Source: Zoogloea sp. (GTDB lineage: Bacteria > Pseudomonadota > Gammaproteobacteria > Burkholderiales > Rhodocyclaceae). From it: a stretch of DNA of 37,958 nt. The notes beneath the pieces are model-generated. The model was not told the origin of the DNA, searched no databases, and saw only the letters and a program-made list of their open reading frames with translations. How positions within the stretch are numbered: position 1 is the first letter of the stretch; the number at the start of each line of letters is the position of its first letter. The position numbers were made by a program, and so were the translations under genes. This document shows, one piece after another, positions 15,825-27,400 of this stretch. The stretch lies in contig JAKLLO010000027.1 of assembly GCA_023150095.1 (NCBI GenBank), forward strand, positions 1-37,958, given 5' to 3'.

Positions 15825-17915
15825 TCAGGCCTTCAGCAGCTGCGCCCTTCCGCCAAACCAGCGGGCGGTGACCACATCGGCCACCCGCGGCGCGTCGCGC
15901 AGCAGGGTTTCGGCCAGGTCGCGGGCGATGTCGACGAGCACCGCGTCTTCTTCCAGATCGGCGTAGCGCAGCAGCGGCACGCCGCTCTGGCGGGCGCCGA
16001 TGAACTCGCCGGGGCCGCGGATGCGCAGGTCTTCCCGGGCGATGACGAAGCCGTCGGTGTGCTCGAAGATCGCCTTCAGGCGCTCGCGCCCGGCCTGGGA
16101 CAGGGGCTGGGCAAACAGCAGGATGCACACCGACTCATGCACGCCGCGCCCCACCCGCCCGCGCAGCTGGTGGAGCTGGGCGAGGCCGAAGCGCTCGGCG
16201 TGCTCGATCACCATCAGGCTGGCGTTGGGCACATCCACGCCCACCTCGATCACCGTGGTGGCCACCAGCACCTTCACCTCGTTGGCGCTGAAGGCGGCCA
16301 TGGTGGCGGATTTCTCGTCGTTCTTGAGCCGGCCATGGACCAGCCCCACCTTCAGATCGGGCAGCGCCGCGGTGAGCATCTCGAAGCTCTCCTGGGCGGT
16401 CTTCAACTGCAGGGCTTCGGATTCCTCGATCAGCGGGCACACCCAGTAGGCCTGCCGGCCGGCCACGCAGGCGTCGTGCACGCGGCGGATCACCTCGTCC
16501 CGGCGCTGGTCCGACACCAGCTTGGTGACGATGGGCGTGCGCCCCGGCGGCAGCTCGTCGAGCACCGACACGTCCAGATCGGCGTAGTAGCTCATCGCCA
16601 GCGTGCGCGGGATGGGCGTGGCGGACATCATCAGCATGTGGGGCGATTCGCCGGCCTGGCCTTTTTCGCGCAGGGCCAGGCGCTGGCGCACGCCAAATCG
16701 GTGCTGCTCGTCCACCACCGCCAGGGCCAGCAGCGGCAGGGCCACCGGGTCTTCGATCAGCGCGTGGGTGCCCACCGCCAGCAAAATCTCACCGGCGGCG
16801 AGGCGGGCCATGGTCGCCTCGCGCTCCTTCTTCTTGCGGCTGCCCGAGAGCCACGCCACCTCCAGCCCGATGGGCGCGAGCCAGTCGGCCAGCTTGCGGT
16901 AGTGCTGCTCGGCGAGGATCTCGGTGGGCGCCATCAGCACCGCCTGGCGGCCGTTCTCGGCGGCCAGCAGCATCGCCAGCGCGGCCACGCACGTTTTGCC
17001 CGAGCCCACGTCGCCCTGCAGCAGGCGCTGCATGGGGTGGTCCGAGGCCAGATCGGCGGCGATCTCGGCAAAGGCGCGGCCCTGGGCGCCGGTAAGGGCG
17101 AAGGGCAGTTGCTCGAGCAAACTGCGCGTGAGCGTGTCGTGGCGCAGCAGGCTGGGGGCGTTCTTGGCGCGGCGGGCGGCGTAGGCGCGGCGCAGGGAGA
17201 TCTGCTGGGCCAGCAGCTCGTCCAGCTTCACGCGCTGCCAGGCGGGGTGGCCGCGGTCTTCGATGTCCAGGATCGCCATCGACGGCGGCGGCGCGTGGAG
17301 CGTGCGCAGCGCATCGGGCAGCGTGGGCAGGTTGAGGCGGCGGCGCAGGGGCTCGGGCAGATCCTCGACCACCGGGTTGTGGCGCAGCGCGCCGCCGATG
17401 AGCTTGCGCAGCGCCGACTGGACGAGGCCGGCGGTGGTCGGGTAGATCGGAGTGAGGCTGTCGGGCAGCGGCTCGCCGGCGGCCACGGGCTTGACCCGAG
17501 GGTGGATCATCTCGGCGCCGAAAAAGCCGTCGCGCAGCTCGCCAAAGATGCGCAGGCGGTTGCCGGCGGCAAGCTGCTTCTGCTGGTTGGGGTAGAAGTG
17601 GACGAAGCGCAGCGTGACTTCGCCGCTGGCATCCGACGCCCGGGCCAGCAGCTGGCGCCGCGGCGGCGGGCTCACGTCGCAGGAGATCACCTCCACCTCG
17701 CACTGGGCCGGCACGCCGGGGCGCAGGTCGGCCAGCATGGTGAGGCGGGTCTCGTCCTCGTAGCGCAGCGGGAGATGAAAGATCAGGTCGGCCGGCGAGA
17801 AGATGTCGAGCTTCGCCAGCCGCTCGGCCAGTTGCGGCCCCACGCCCGGCCAGCCGCGCACCGCCGCCTTTTTGGGCGGCGCGGCGGAAGTGGCGGGCGC
17901 GGCAGTCTCGGGCAA
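15825..17915 (-). CDS. recG: ATP-dependent DNA helicase RecG
   Basis: RecG remodels stalled replication forks and branch-migrates recombination intermediates. The 696-residue protein has the N-terminal wedge/OB domain, Walker A GDVGSGKT (301-308, K307), the DEQH box (402-405), SATPIPRT and the C-terminal helicase motifs ending QLRGRVGRG. Length and motifs are normal. The ATG at 17915 lies 2 bases after the ridA stop, so the pair is probably an operon. It is followed by a REP-like cluster and an intrinsic terminator. Confidence 0.97.
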   Translation of the reverse strand: MPETAAPATSAAPPKKAAVRGWPGVGPQLAERLAKLDIFSPADLIFHLPLRYEDETRLTMLADLRPGVPAQCEVEVISCDVSPPPRRQLLARASDASGEVTLRFVHFYPNQQKQLAAGNRLRIFGELRDGFFGAEMIHPRVKPVAAGEPLPDSLTPIYPTTAGLVQSALRKLIGGALRHNPVVEDLPEPLRRRLNLPTLPDALRTLHAPPPSMAILDIEDRGHPAWQRVKLDELLAQQISLRRAYAARRAKNAPSLLRHDTLTRSLLEQLPFALTGAQGRAFAEIAADLASDHPMQRLLQGDVGSGKTCVAALAMLLAAENGRQAVLMAPTEILAEQHYRKLADWLAPIGLEVAWLSGSRKKKEREATMARLAAGEILLAVGTHALIEDPVALPLLALAVVDEQHRFGVRQRLALREKGQAGESPHMLMMSATPIPRTLAMSYYADLDVSVLDELPPGRTPIVTKLVSDQRRDEVIRRVHDACVAGRQAYWVCPLIEESEALQLKTAQESFEMLTAALPDLKVGLVHGRLKNDEKSATMAAFSANEVKVLVATTVIEVGVDVPNASLMVIEHAERFGLAQLHQLRGRVGRGVHESVCILLFAQPLSQAGRERLKAIFEHTDGFVIAREDLRIRGPGEFIGARQSGVPLLRYADLEEDAVLVDIARDLAETLLRDAPRVADVVTARWFGGRAQLLKA

Positions 17916-17917
17916 GA

Positions 17918-18298
17918 TCAGCCGAGCACGAGGATGGCGTCGGCCTCGACCAGCGCGCCGCGGGGCAGCTCCTTCACGCCCACCGCCGCGCGGGCCGGGA
18001 AGGGCTCGGCAAAGTAGCGGGCCATCACTTCATTCACCTTGGCAAAGTTGGCCAGATCGGTGAGGTAGATGTTGAGCTTGACCGCGTCGCCCAGCGAACC
18101 GCCAGCGGCTTCGGCCACCGCCTTGAGGTTCTCGAACACGCGCACGGTCTGGGCCTCGAAGCCCTCGACCATCTGAATGGAAGCCGGATCCAGGCCGATC
18201 TGGCCCGACATATAAACGGTGTCACCGGCCTTGACGGCCTGGGAGTAGGTGCCAATGGCGGCAGGGGCGTTGGGCGTGGCGATGATCGTTTTGGACAT
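17918..18298 (-). CDS. ridA: Reactive intermediate/imine deaminase RidA
   Basis: RidA hydrolyses reactive enamine/imine intermediates such as 2-aminoacrylate made by PLP enzymes. The 126-residue protein is of normal length. It has the family residues Y18, the catalytic arginine R103 in FPARAAVGV, and E118, and ends with the usual VEADAILVL stretch. GGAG lies 9 bases before the ATG at 18298. It precedes recG by 2 bases, an unusual functional pairing but a tight one. The upstream region is occupied by REP-like repeats, so its promoter must lie within about 100 bases of the gene. Confidence 0.93.
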   Translation of the reverse strand: MSKTIIATPNAPAAIGTYSQAVKAGDTVYMSGQIGLDPASIQMVEGFEAQTVRVFENLKAVAEAAGGSLGDAVKLNIYLTDLANFAKVNEVMARYFAEPFPARAAVGVKELPRGALVEADAILVLG

Positions 18299-18385
18299 GG
18301 GAGAAGGCTCCGTGGGTTGAACGGGCGGAGTTTACCGGGAATGGGGGCTTCACCAGCAAGGGGTAGGTGGAGGCTGGCCGGTTCT

Positions 18386-18532
18386 CGTGGGGGCGACTTC
18401 AGTCGCCCATCCAGGCCCGAAGCAGGCGCAGATGTCGGATTTGAGTCCGCGGGCGACTGAAGTCGCCCCTACAAATCGCCCGCAACGGGTCGCGCCGTCA
18501 CGGGGTGCTCGTGAGCCGGACTAAAGTCCGGC
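18386..18532. repeat. REP-like palindrome cluster 2 (three clear copies and one degenerate)
   Basis: The copies are 18391-18408 (GGGCGACT-TC-AGTCGCCC), 18451-18468 (GGGCGACT-GA-AGTCGCCC) and 18515-18532 (GCCGGACT-AA-AGTCCGGC). A degenerate copy spans 18436-18449. All keep the 8-2-8 design of cluster 1. The first two are an inverted pair. Positions 18386-18411 are the exact reverse complement of 15783-15808 (26 of 26 bases), so identical repeats bracket ridA-recG. The cluster takes up most of the 344-base gap between ridA and the next gene. Confidence 0.85.
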
Positions 18533-18597
18533 CTAGGTCGTGCCTGCGGCGGGATGAAGGCTTCCCCGGGTAGTGATCCGCGCCAAACCGCGCTACC

Positions 18598-18642
18598 CTT
18601 TCGCCCACTTCCCAATCCCCACTTCCCGTTCCCACCCCTGCC
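18598..18642 (+). other. Pyrimidine-rich leader before the dehydrogenase gene
   Basis: The last 45 bases before the ATG at 18643 are almost free of Shine-Dalgarno-like sequence and repeat a CCCACTTCCC/CCCCACTTCCC unit. A similar pyrimidine-rich block lies before ccmF (35549-35580). The rest of the 18533-18597 stretch shows nothing I can name. Confidence 0.5.
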
Positions 18643-20013
18643 ATGCCCCTGCCCGACGCCTTTTCCCAAGCCCTTGCCGAGCGCTTCGGCAAGCGTTTTT
18701 CCACTGCCGAGGCCGTGCGTGCCCACCACGGGCACGATGAATCGCACTTTCCGGATGCGCTGCCCGATGGGGTGGTGTGGCCGCATTCCACCGCCGAGGT
18801 GGTGGAGGTGGTCAAGCTGTGCCACGCGCACCGGGTGCCGGTGATCCCGTTTGGGGTGGGCAGCTCGCTGGAGGGGCACATCCTGGCCACCAACGGCGGG
18901 ATCAGCATCGATCTGTCGGAGATGAACCAGATCGTCACGATCCACGATGAGGACATGGACGCGGTGGTTCAGCCGGGCGTGACGCGCAAGGCGCTCAACG
19001 CGGCGCTGCATGGCACCGGGCTGTTCTTCCCCATCGACCCGGGCGCGGATGCGTCGCTCGGCGGCATGGCCTCGACGCGGGCCAGCGGCACCAACGCCGT
19101 GCGCTACGGCACCATGCGCGAGAACACCCTGGGGCTGGAGGTGGTGCTGGCCGACGGGCGGGTGATCCGCACCGGCGGCCGGGCCCGCAAGTCGTCGGCG
19201 GGGTATGACCTGACCCGGCTGTTCGTGGGCTCGGAGGGCACCCTGGGCATCATCACCGAGCTCACGGTGCGCCTGCATCCGCTGCCGGAGGCAATCTCCA
19301 GCGCCACCTGCTCCTTCCCGGATGTGGCGAGCGCGGTGCAAACCGTGATCCAGACCATCCAGCTGGGCGTGCCGGTGGCGCGCATCGAGCTGCTCGACAC
19401 CCTCACGGTGCAGGCGGTCAATCGCTACAGCAAGACGACCCTGCGGGAATCGCCGATGCTGTTCTTCGAGTTCCACGGCTCGCCCACCGGCGTCGAGGAA
19501 CAGGCGCAAACCGTGCAGGAGCTCGCCCGCGACAACGGCGGCCAGGATTTTGAATGGGCCACCCGCCCCGAAGACCGCTCCCGCCTGTGGCAGGCCCGCC
19601 ACGACGTGCTGTTTGCCTGCCTCAACCTGCAGCCGGGCTGCCGCGGCATCTCGACCGACGTGTGCGTGCCGATCTCACGCCTTGCCGAGGCCATCGCCGG
19701 CACCCAGGAGGAGATCGCCTCCACCAGGCTGATCGCGCCCATCGTCGGCCACGTGGGCGACGGCAACTTCCATGTGGTGATCCTCACCGAGCCGGACAAC
19801 CCGGATCAGGTGCACACCGCCGAGGCCCTCGGCCGGCGCATCGTGGAGCGGGCGCTGGCGCTTGATGGCACCTGCACCGGCGAGCACGGCATCGGGATCG
19901 GCAAGAAGGATTTCCTGCTCGCCGAACATGGCGAAGGCGTGGCGGTGATGGCGAGCCTCAAGGCCGCGCTCGATCCGCTGGGGCTGATGAATCCGGGCAA
20001 GGTGATCGGCTGA
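18643..20013 (+). CDS. FAD-linked D-lactate/glycolate-type dehydrogenase
   Basis: A 456-residue flavoenzyme of the VAO/PCMH family with an N-terminal FAD_binding_4 domain and a C-terminal FAD-oxidase_C domain. Visible motifs are [11 protein letters not shown] (near 67), the flavin loop [19 protein letters not shown] (near 127-145), GHVGDGNFH (about 369-377) and the C-terminal GEHGIG (about 413-418). These match D-lactate dehydrogenase (cytochrome) and GlcD-like enzymes that oxidise 2-hydroxy acids and pass electrons to cytochrome c or quinone. No signal peptide is seen. The substrate cannot be settled from sequence. It stands alone, with REP-like repeats upstream and a chemoreceptor downstream. 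Confidence 0.9.
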   Translation: MPLPDAFSQALAERFGKRFSTAEAVRAHHGHDESHFPDALPDGVVWPHSTAEVVEVVKLCHAHRVPVIPFGVGSSLEGHILATNGGISIDLSEMNQIVTIHDEDMDAVVQPGVTRKALNAALHGTGLFFPIDPGADASLGGMASTRASGTNAVRYGTMRENTLGLEVVLADGRVIRTGGRARKSSAGYDLTRLFVGSEGTLGIITELTVRLHPLPEAISSATCSFPDVASAVQTVIQTIQLGVPVARIELLDTLTVQAVNRYSKTTLRESPMLFFEFHGSPTGVEEQAQTVQELARDNGGQDFEWATRPEDRSRLWQARHDVLFACLNLQPGCRGISTDVCVPISRLAEAIAGTQEEIASTRLIAPIVGHVGDGNFHVVILTEPDNPDQVHTAEALGRRIVERALALDGTCTGEHGIGIGKKDFLLAEHGEGVAVMASLKAALDPLGLMNPGKVIG

Positions 20014-20038
20014 GTTTCCGGCGGCATACGCCGCCCGA

Positions 20039-20062
20039 CCGAATAACCCTCCGCGTTATCGG
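20039..20062 (+). terminator. Possible hairpin after the dehydrogenase gene
   Basis: CCGAATAAC and GTTATCGG pair over 8 bp with one bulged A and a 7-base loop, 25 bases after the stop codon. No T-run follows, so it may act as a weak terminator or an mRNA-end stabiliser. A smaller CGGCG/CGCCG hairpin sits just before it. Confidence 0.35.
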
Positions 20063-20080
20063 AAATTAACAAAGCGGTCA

Positions 20081-20107
20081 TCAAGTCGGATCGGACGAGG
20101 CCGATAC
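20081..20107 (+). promoter_or_regulatory. Sigma-28 (FliA) type promoter for the chemoreceptor gene
   Basis: TCAAGTCG (20081-20088), exactly 11 bases, then GCCGATAC (20100-20107). The sigma-28 consensus is TAAAGTTT-N11-GCCGATAA, so seven of eight -10 bases match and the spacing is exact. It lies 33 bases before the chemoreceptor ATG at 20141. Together with the gene's function this strongly suggests flagellar-class control. Confidence 0.78.
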
Positions 20108-20140
20108 GGCGGGTCAAGCCCACGACTCGCTGGTATTGCC

Positions 20141-21376
20141 ATGTCCGCTCCCCGCATCCGCTCCGACGACATCGCCACGTTTTCTGGAATCGTTCTGGCC
20201 CTGGCCGGGATCGCCGCCCATTATCTGGACGGGCCGGACTGGCTGCAGTACGCCCTGAGCGGCGGGGTGATCGTGGCGCTGATCGCCGCCACCTCGATCA
20301 GCCATCGCGCCCGCGGCCGCGCCCGCGAGAACGCCCGCCGCCAGCGGGAGCGCATCGACTCCAGCGTGCAGGAATACGACAGCCTGTGCACCCGCATCGC
20401 CGCCGAAAGCGAGACCCAGTACGGCCGGCTGGGCGAATCCCTCAACCAGATGAACGAGGTGATCGCCAGCGCCGCCAGCAAGCTGGGCGGCAGCCTCACC
20501 GGCCTGCAGGACAACAGCAACGACCAGCGCGAGCTGCTGCGCCATCTGGTGGATGAACTCCTGGCCCTGGCCACCAATGAAGATCAGGTGCAGCAGAGCA
20601 GCGGGCTGCAGCGCTTTGCCGAGGAAACCCGCGAGGCGATCCACGAGTTCGTGGTCACCGTGGGCGCGCTGCAGGCCAGCGGCGCCGACATCTCGGCGCG
20701 CTTTACCGCGATGCGCGGCAAGGTGGATGCGGTGACGCGGCTGATGACCGAGGTGAACCAGATCAACAGCCAGACCGAGCTGCTGGCCCTCAACGCCGCC
20801 ATCGAGGCCGCCCGCGCCGGCGAGGCGGGCCGCGGCTTTGCGGTGGTGGCCGACGAGGTGCGCAAGCTCGCCCAGCGCACCGAGCAGTTCAGCCGCCAGA
20901 TCGAGACCCTGCTGAAGGAGATCCACGTGGCCATCGACGACGTGGGTGTGGCGGTGGATCTGTCGGCCTCCACCGACATCAGCAAGGCCCAGGCGTCCGA
21001 AGCCAACGTGGCCGCCATGTGGGCCGAGATGAGCGAGCTCAACGCCCGCGCCACCGCCCAGTCGCGGCGCATCAACGAAGTCTCGGAATCCATCCACCGG
21101 CTGGTGATGCAGGGCATCCTGTCGATGCAGTTCGAGGACATCGTCAGCCAGGTGCTCGGCAAGCTGCGCCAGCACACCGCCTTCATGAGCCGCTACACCC
21201 AGGGTTTCTTCGACGCCCACCGGGACGTGAACGAGAAGGACGGCCTCGCCCGCATCCAGCGCCGGGTAGCCACCCTCACCCAGCTCCTCGACGAATCCTC
21301 CCGCTCGGCCGCCGAGATCCGCTTCGAGGCGGTCAGCCAGAACGCCGTCAGCGCCGGCGAGATCGACCTGTTCTAA
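20141..21376 (+). CDS. Methyl-accepting chemotaxis protein without periplasmic domain
   Basis: A 411-residue chemoreceptor. Two closely spaced hydrophobic segments (about 11-28 and 35-53) leave almost no periplasmic loop and no ligand-binding domain. A cytoplasmic coiled coil follows, with the conserved signalling hairpin tip near residues 213-248 ([20 protein letters not shown]...). No HAMP domain is evident. The tail has the [11 protein letters not shown] segment seen in a class of short receptors, and no CheR-binding pentapeptide. It may sense an intracellular or membrane state. The gene has a sigma-28 type promoter and stands alone; its 3' end faces the DUF1501 gene 5 bases away. Confidence 0.92.
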   Translation: MSAPRIRSDDIATFSGIVLALAGIAAHYLDGPDWLQYALSGGVIVALIAATSISHRARGRARENARRQRERIDSSVQEYDSLCTRIAAESETQYGRLGESLNQMNEVIASAASKLGGSLTGLQDNSNDQRELLRHLVDELLALATNEDQVQQSSGLQRFAEETREAIHEFVVTVGALQASGADISARFTAMRGKVDAVTRLMTEVNQINSQTELLALNAAIEAARAGEAGRGFAVVADEVRKLAQRTEQFSRQIETLLKEIHVAIDDVGVAVDLSASTDISKAQASEANVAAMWAEMSELNARATAQSRRINEVSESIHRLVMQGILSMQFEDIVSQVLGKLRQHTAFMSRYTQGFFDAHRDVNEKDGLARIQRRVATLTQLLDESSRSAAEIRFEAVSQNAVSAGEIDLF

Positions 21377-21381
21377 CCGGT

Positions 21382-22641
21382 TCAGGCCAGCAGGCCGAGC
21401 GGCGCCCGCCCGGAAAGGCCCGGGAAGACCGCCGCCCGGTCACGCTCCGGCAGCCCCAGCAGCTCGGACAGCACGTGGCGGTGGTCGGTGGTCACCGCCA
21501 GATCGACGCCCTGATCGAGCCGCGGCGTATCCAGCCCCGGCCAGTCGCCGAACATCCGCCCGCCGCGCACCCCGTCGCCCAGCACCAGCATCGCCGAGCC
21601 GTGGCCGTGGTCGGTGCCCTGGCTGCGGTTGGCGCGCAGGCGTCGGCCGAACTCGGTCATCACCACCACCCGCACCGGCAGCCCGGCGGCGGCCATGTCC
21701 CGGTGGAAGGCCGCCAGCCCGCGGGAGAGCTGCCCCACCAGCCCGTTGAAGCGGCCCGGCTGGGCGTCGTGGGTGTCCCAGCTGGCGTGGTCGATGCACG
21801 CCACCCGCAGGCCCACGTCCATCTTCGCCAGCCGGGCGATGGCCTGCAGCCCCAGGTTGAAGCCGTTGTTCTCGTAGTTGGCGCCGACCGGCGCGTAGGG
21901 CGTGAGACGGCCGTCGGGCTGGCGCGGCAGGCGCGCATCGATCAGCGCGCTGCGGGCCAGCACCCGGGCGCCGGCCTGGCGCACCGGGTCGGCGGTGCCG
22001 GCGGGGTAGAGCCGGGCGAGCACCGCGGCGGCGTCCTTGCCGCCGGCCAGCGGCACGCCGCCCGAGAGATCGGGCAGCGCCAGCGCGTCGTCGTCGCGCA
22101 GCAGCGCGGCCGACATGCCGGCGTTGGCCGACATCGCCGCGATGCGCCGGTCGTCGCCGCTGCGCTCGCCGATGGCGGCGAGATAGCGGGTCAGCCAGCC
22201 GCTGTCGGTGCGGGCGTAGTCGGCGAGATTCACCACCCCGCGCTCGATCAGATCCTGGGCCTCGAAGTGGCTGCGGGTGCCGTTCATCAGCCCGCAGGCG
22301 TGGAGCACCGCCAGCCGGCCGGCGTCGTAAAGCTCGAAGAGCGGCTTCGCCTCGGGATGCAGGCGGAAATCCAGCCCGCTCCCAAGGCCGTTGGCGAGCG
22401 CCAGCCCGGGCCGCTCGCCGCTGTCGAGCACGCGCAGGTCGGGCGTTCGGGCGTCGATGTAGGGCTTCTCGTTGGCCGGGGCGACGAGGTTGAGCCCGTC
22501 GCAGCCACCACGCTGGAAGACCACCACCAGCAGCGGCGTCGGGGCGCCCTCGGCGGCAAAGGCGAGCCGGCCGAGGCCGGCGAGGGGCGCAAAGGCGCCG
22601 GCGGCGGCGCAGGCCTTGAGAAAGTCTCGGCGGGTCGTCAT
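21382..22641 (-). CDS. Tat-exported DUF1501 protein
   Basis: A 419-residue protein of the DUF1501 family (alkaline-phosphatase/sulfatase-like superfamily). It has a clear twin-arginine signal TTRRDFLKACAAAG with cleavage probably after AFA near residue 29, so it is exported folded, perhaps with a bound cofactor. Features include FQRGGCDGLN, SHFEAQD, the SWDTHDAQ block and EFGRRLRANRSQGTDHGHG, which hold the His/Asp residues expected of a metal site. The family almost always occurs beside DUF1800, as here. The biochemical role is unknown. AAAGG lies 6 bases before the ATG. The gap to the upstream DUF1800 gene is 13 bases. Confidence 0.88.
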   Translation of the reverse strand: MTTRRDFLKACAAAGAFAPLAGLGRLAFAAEGAPTPLLVVVFQRGGCDGLNLVAPANEKPYIDARTPDLRVLDSGERPGLALANGLGSGLDFRLHPEAKPLFELYDAGRLAVLHACGLMNGTRSHFEAQDLIERGVVNLADYARTDSGWLTRYLAAIGERSGDDRRIAAMSANAGMSAALLRDDDALALPDLSGGVPLAGGKDAAAVLARLYPAGTADPVRQAGARVLARSALIDARLPRQPDGRLTPYAPVGANYENNGFNLGLQAIARLAKMDVGLRVACIDHASWDTHDAQPGRFNGLVGQLSRGLAAFHRDMAAAGLPVRVVVMTEFGRRLRANRSQGTDHGHGSAMLVLGDGVRGGRMFGDWPGLDTPRLDQGVDLAVTTDHRHVLSELLGLPERDRAAVFPGLSGRAPLGLLA

Positions 22642-22654
22642 GGCGGGCCTTTCG

Positions 22655-24292
<1,638 letters not shown>

Positions 24293-24324
24293 CAATGTTC
24301 TCCGCTGCCTGTCCGTGTGCCGGA

Positions 24325-24330
24325 ATGATA
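24325..24330 (-). promoter_or_regulatory. Possible -10 element for DUF1800-DUF1501
   Basis: TATCAT on the minus strand matches five of six consensus -10 bases and lies 32 bases before the DUF1800 ATG. No clear -35 is seen. It sits in the 184-base divergent gap (24293-24476), in which I find no confident promoter for the plus-strand oxidoreductase. Confidence 0.3.
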
Positions 24331-24476
24331 GCCGGCGCCCTTTGCAGCGGCCTTGCACGGGGCCGGAACCCGGGGCAAATCTTCGTATCCAAATCTTAGA
24401 TTCCGCCCCGGACCGGGCGCGCCCCACGAAGCCGCGCCCTCCCGCAGTCGCACCCCGATTTTGCGAGGAAACCACC

Positions 24477-27400
24477 ATGGCCGAGCAGGACCCCCGCCCC
24501 AGCCTCACCCCCGACGCCTCCCTCGACGACAAGTACACCGCGGCCAGCGGCCGGGTGTATCTCACCGGCTACCAGGCGCTGGTGCGCCTGCTGCTGATCC
24601 AGCGCGAGCGCGACCGGGCCGCCGGGCTCAACACCGCGGGCTTCGTCTCCGGCTACCGGGGCTCGCCCCTGGGCGGGCTGGATCTGAGCCTGTGGAAAGC
24701 CCAGGACCACCTGGCCCGCCACGACATCGTCTTCCAGCCCGGCGTGAATGAGGACATGGCGGCCACCGCCGTGTGGGGCAGCCAGCAGGTGGCGCTGTCG
24801 CCGCGGGCGCGGGTGCAGGGCGTGTTTGCCATGTGGTACGGCAAGGGGCCGGGCGTCGATCGCTGCGGCGACGTGTTCCGCCACGCCAACGCCGCCGGCA
24901 GCAGCCCTCACGGCGGCGTGCTGGTGATCGCCGGCGACGACCACGCGGCCAAGTCATCCACCCTGCCCCACCAGACCGACCACTTCTTCAAGTCGATGAT
25001 GATGCCGGTGCTGGCCCCGGCCGGCGTTCAGGAATACCTGGATTACGGCGTGCATGGCTGGGCGCTGTCGCGCTATTCGGGCTGCTGGGTGGCCTTCAAG
25101 GCGCTGGCCGACACGGTGGAAACCTCCGCCTCGGTGGATGTGGACCCGCAGCGGGTGGTGACCATCACGCCCACCGACTTCGCGCTGCCGCCGGACGGCC
25201 TCAACCTGCGCTGGCCCGATCCGCCGCTGGTGCAGGAGCGCCGCCTGCTGCACTTCAAGCTCTACGCCGCGCTGGCCTACTGCCGCGCCAACCGGCTCAA
25301 CCGGGTGGTGATCGACTCGCCCGCGCCGCGGCTGGGCATCATCACGTCGGGCAAGAGCTACCTCGACGTGCGCCAGGCCTTCGACGACCTGGGCATCGAC
25401 GAGCAGCTCGCCGCCGAGATCGGCATCCGGCTCTACAAGGTGGGCATGGTGTGGCCGCTGGAGGCCGAGGGCGTGCGCCGCTTTGCCGAAGGGCTGGACG
25501 AGATTCTGGTGGTGGAAGAGAAACGCCAGCTCCTCGAATACCAGCTGAAGGAAGAGCTCTACAACTGGCGCGAGGACGTGCGCCCGCGGGTGGTGGGCAA
25601 GTTCGACGAGAAGGGCGAATGGGCGATGATCGCCACGCCGGGGCCGGACGGGCGGATCACCGTCGATCACGGCGAGTGGCTGCTGCCGGCGGCCGGCGAG
25701 CTCTCCCCGGCGATGATCGCCCGGGTGATTGCGGCGCGCATCGGGCGCTTCTTCACGTCCGAGCGCATCGAAAGCCGGCTGGCCTTCCTGCAGGCCAAGG
25801 ACCAGACCCTGGCCCACCGGGTGTTCGCCATCGACCGGGTGCCCACCTTCTGCCCCGGCTGCCCCCACAACAGCTCCACCAAGGTGCCGGAAGGCAGCCG
25901 CGCCACCGCCGGCATCGGCTGCCACTACATGGCCAGCTTCATGCCCGACCGGCGCACCGGCCCCTTCACCCACATGGGCGGCGAGGGCGTGCCATGGGTG
26001 GGCCAGGCGCCCTTCACCGACGAGCCGCACATCTTCGCCAACCTGGGCGACGGCACCTATTTCCACTCCGGCATCCTGGCGATCCGCCAGGCGGTGGCGG
26101 CCTTCAACCGCCCCGGCCACGGCCGCCAGCCCACCAGCGGCATCACCTACAAGATCCTCTTCAACGACGCGGTGGCGATGACCGGCGGCCAGCCGGTGGA
26201 TGGCGAGCTCACCGTGCCGCGGCTGCTGCGCCAGCTGCAGGGCGAAGGCGTGGGCAGCATCGTGCTCGTCACCGACGGCACCGACCGCCCGTGGCACGTG
26301 GCCGACATCCCCCACGGGGTGTCGATCCGCCACCGGGACGAGCTGGAGGTGATCCAGCGCGAGCTGCGCACCCTGCCCGGCGTCTCCGCACTGGTGTTCG
26401 ACCAGACCTGCGCTGCCGAGAAGCGCCGCCGCCGCAAGCGCGGCACCTACCCCGACCCGCAGACCCGCGTGTTCATCAACGAGGCGGTGTGCGAAGGCTG
26501 CGGAGACTGCGGGCGTGAGTCCAACTGCATGGCGATCCTGCCCGTCGAGACGGAGTTCGGCCGCAAGCGGCAGATCGACCAATCTGCCTGCAACAAGGAT
26601 TTCTCGTGCATGAACGGCTTCTGCCCGAGCTTCGTGACCATCGAGGGCGGACGGGTGAAGAAGGGCCGCGCCACGGCGGTGGACGCGAGCCACCTGCCGC
26701 CCCTGCCGACGCCGCGGCTGCCGGCCACCACCCAGCCGTGGGGCATCCTCGTCACCGGCGTGGGCGGCACCGGCGTGGTCACCATCGGCGCGCTGATCGG
26801 CATGGCCGCGCACCTGGACGGCAAGGGCGTGACGGTGCTCGACATGACCGGCCTGGCCCAGAAGGGCGGTTCGGTGTTCAGCCACATCCGCATCGCCAAC
26901 GACCCGGCGCAGCTCCACGCCGTACGCATCGCGGTGGGCGAGGCCAACGCGGTGATCGGCGGCGACGTGGTGGTCACCGCCAGCGCCGACGCCCTCTCGC
27001 GGATGGCGGTGGGCACCACCCACGGCGTGGTGAACTGCGCCGAGACGCCCACATCCGAATTCACCCGCAACCCGGACTGGCAGTTCCCCCTCGACAAGAT
27101 GCAGTCGGCCATCACCGAGGCCGTGGGCCGCGAGGGCTGCGCCTTCCTCGACGCCACCGCGCTGGCCACCGCGCTGCTGGGCGACGCCATCGCCACCAAC
27201 CTGTTCCTGCTCGGCTTTGCCTGGCAGAAGGGCTGGGTACCGGTGAGCGAGGCCAGCCTCGACAAGGCCATCGTGCTGAACGGCGCAGCGGTCGACATGA
27301 ACCGCCAGGCGTTTTTGTGGGGGCGCCGCGCGGCGGTGGATCAGGTGGCGGTGGAGCGCCTGCTGGCGCCGGCCCCGGTGATCCCGATCCGCCCGGCCAC

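Noticed and set aside
15585-18017. An 810-codon plus-strand open frame opposite recG
   Set aside because: A shadow of recG; it also runs through the REP-like cluster, and the product shows no recognisable domain.
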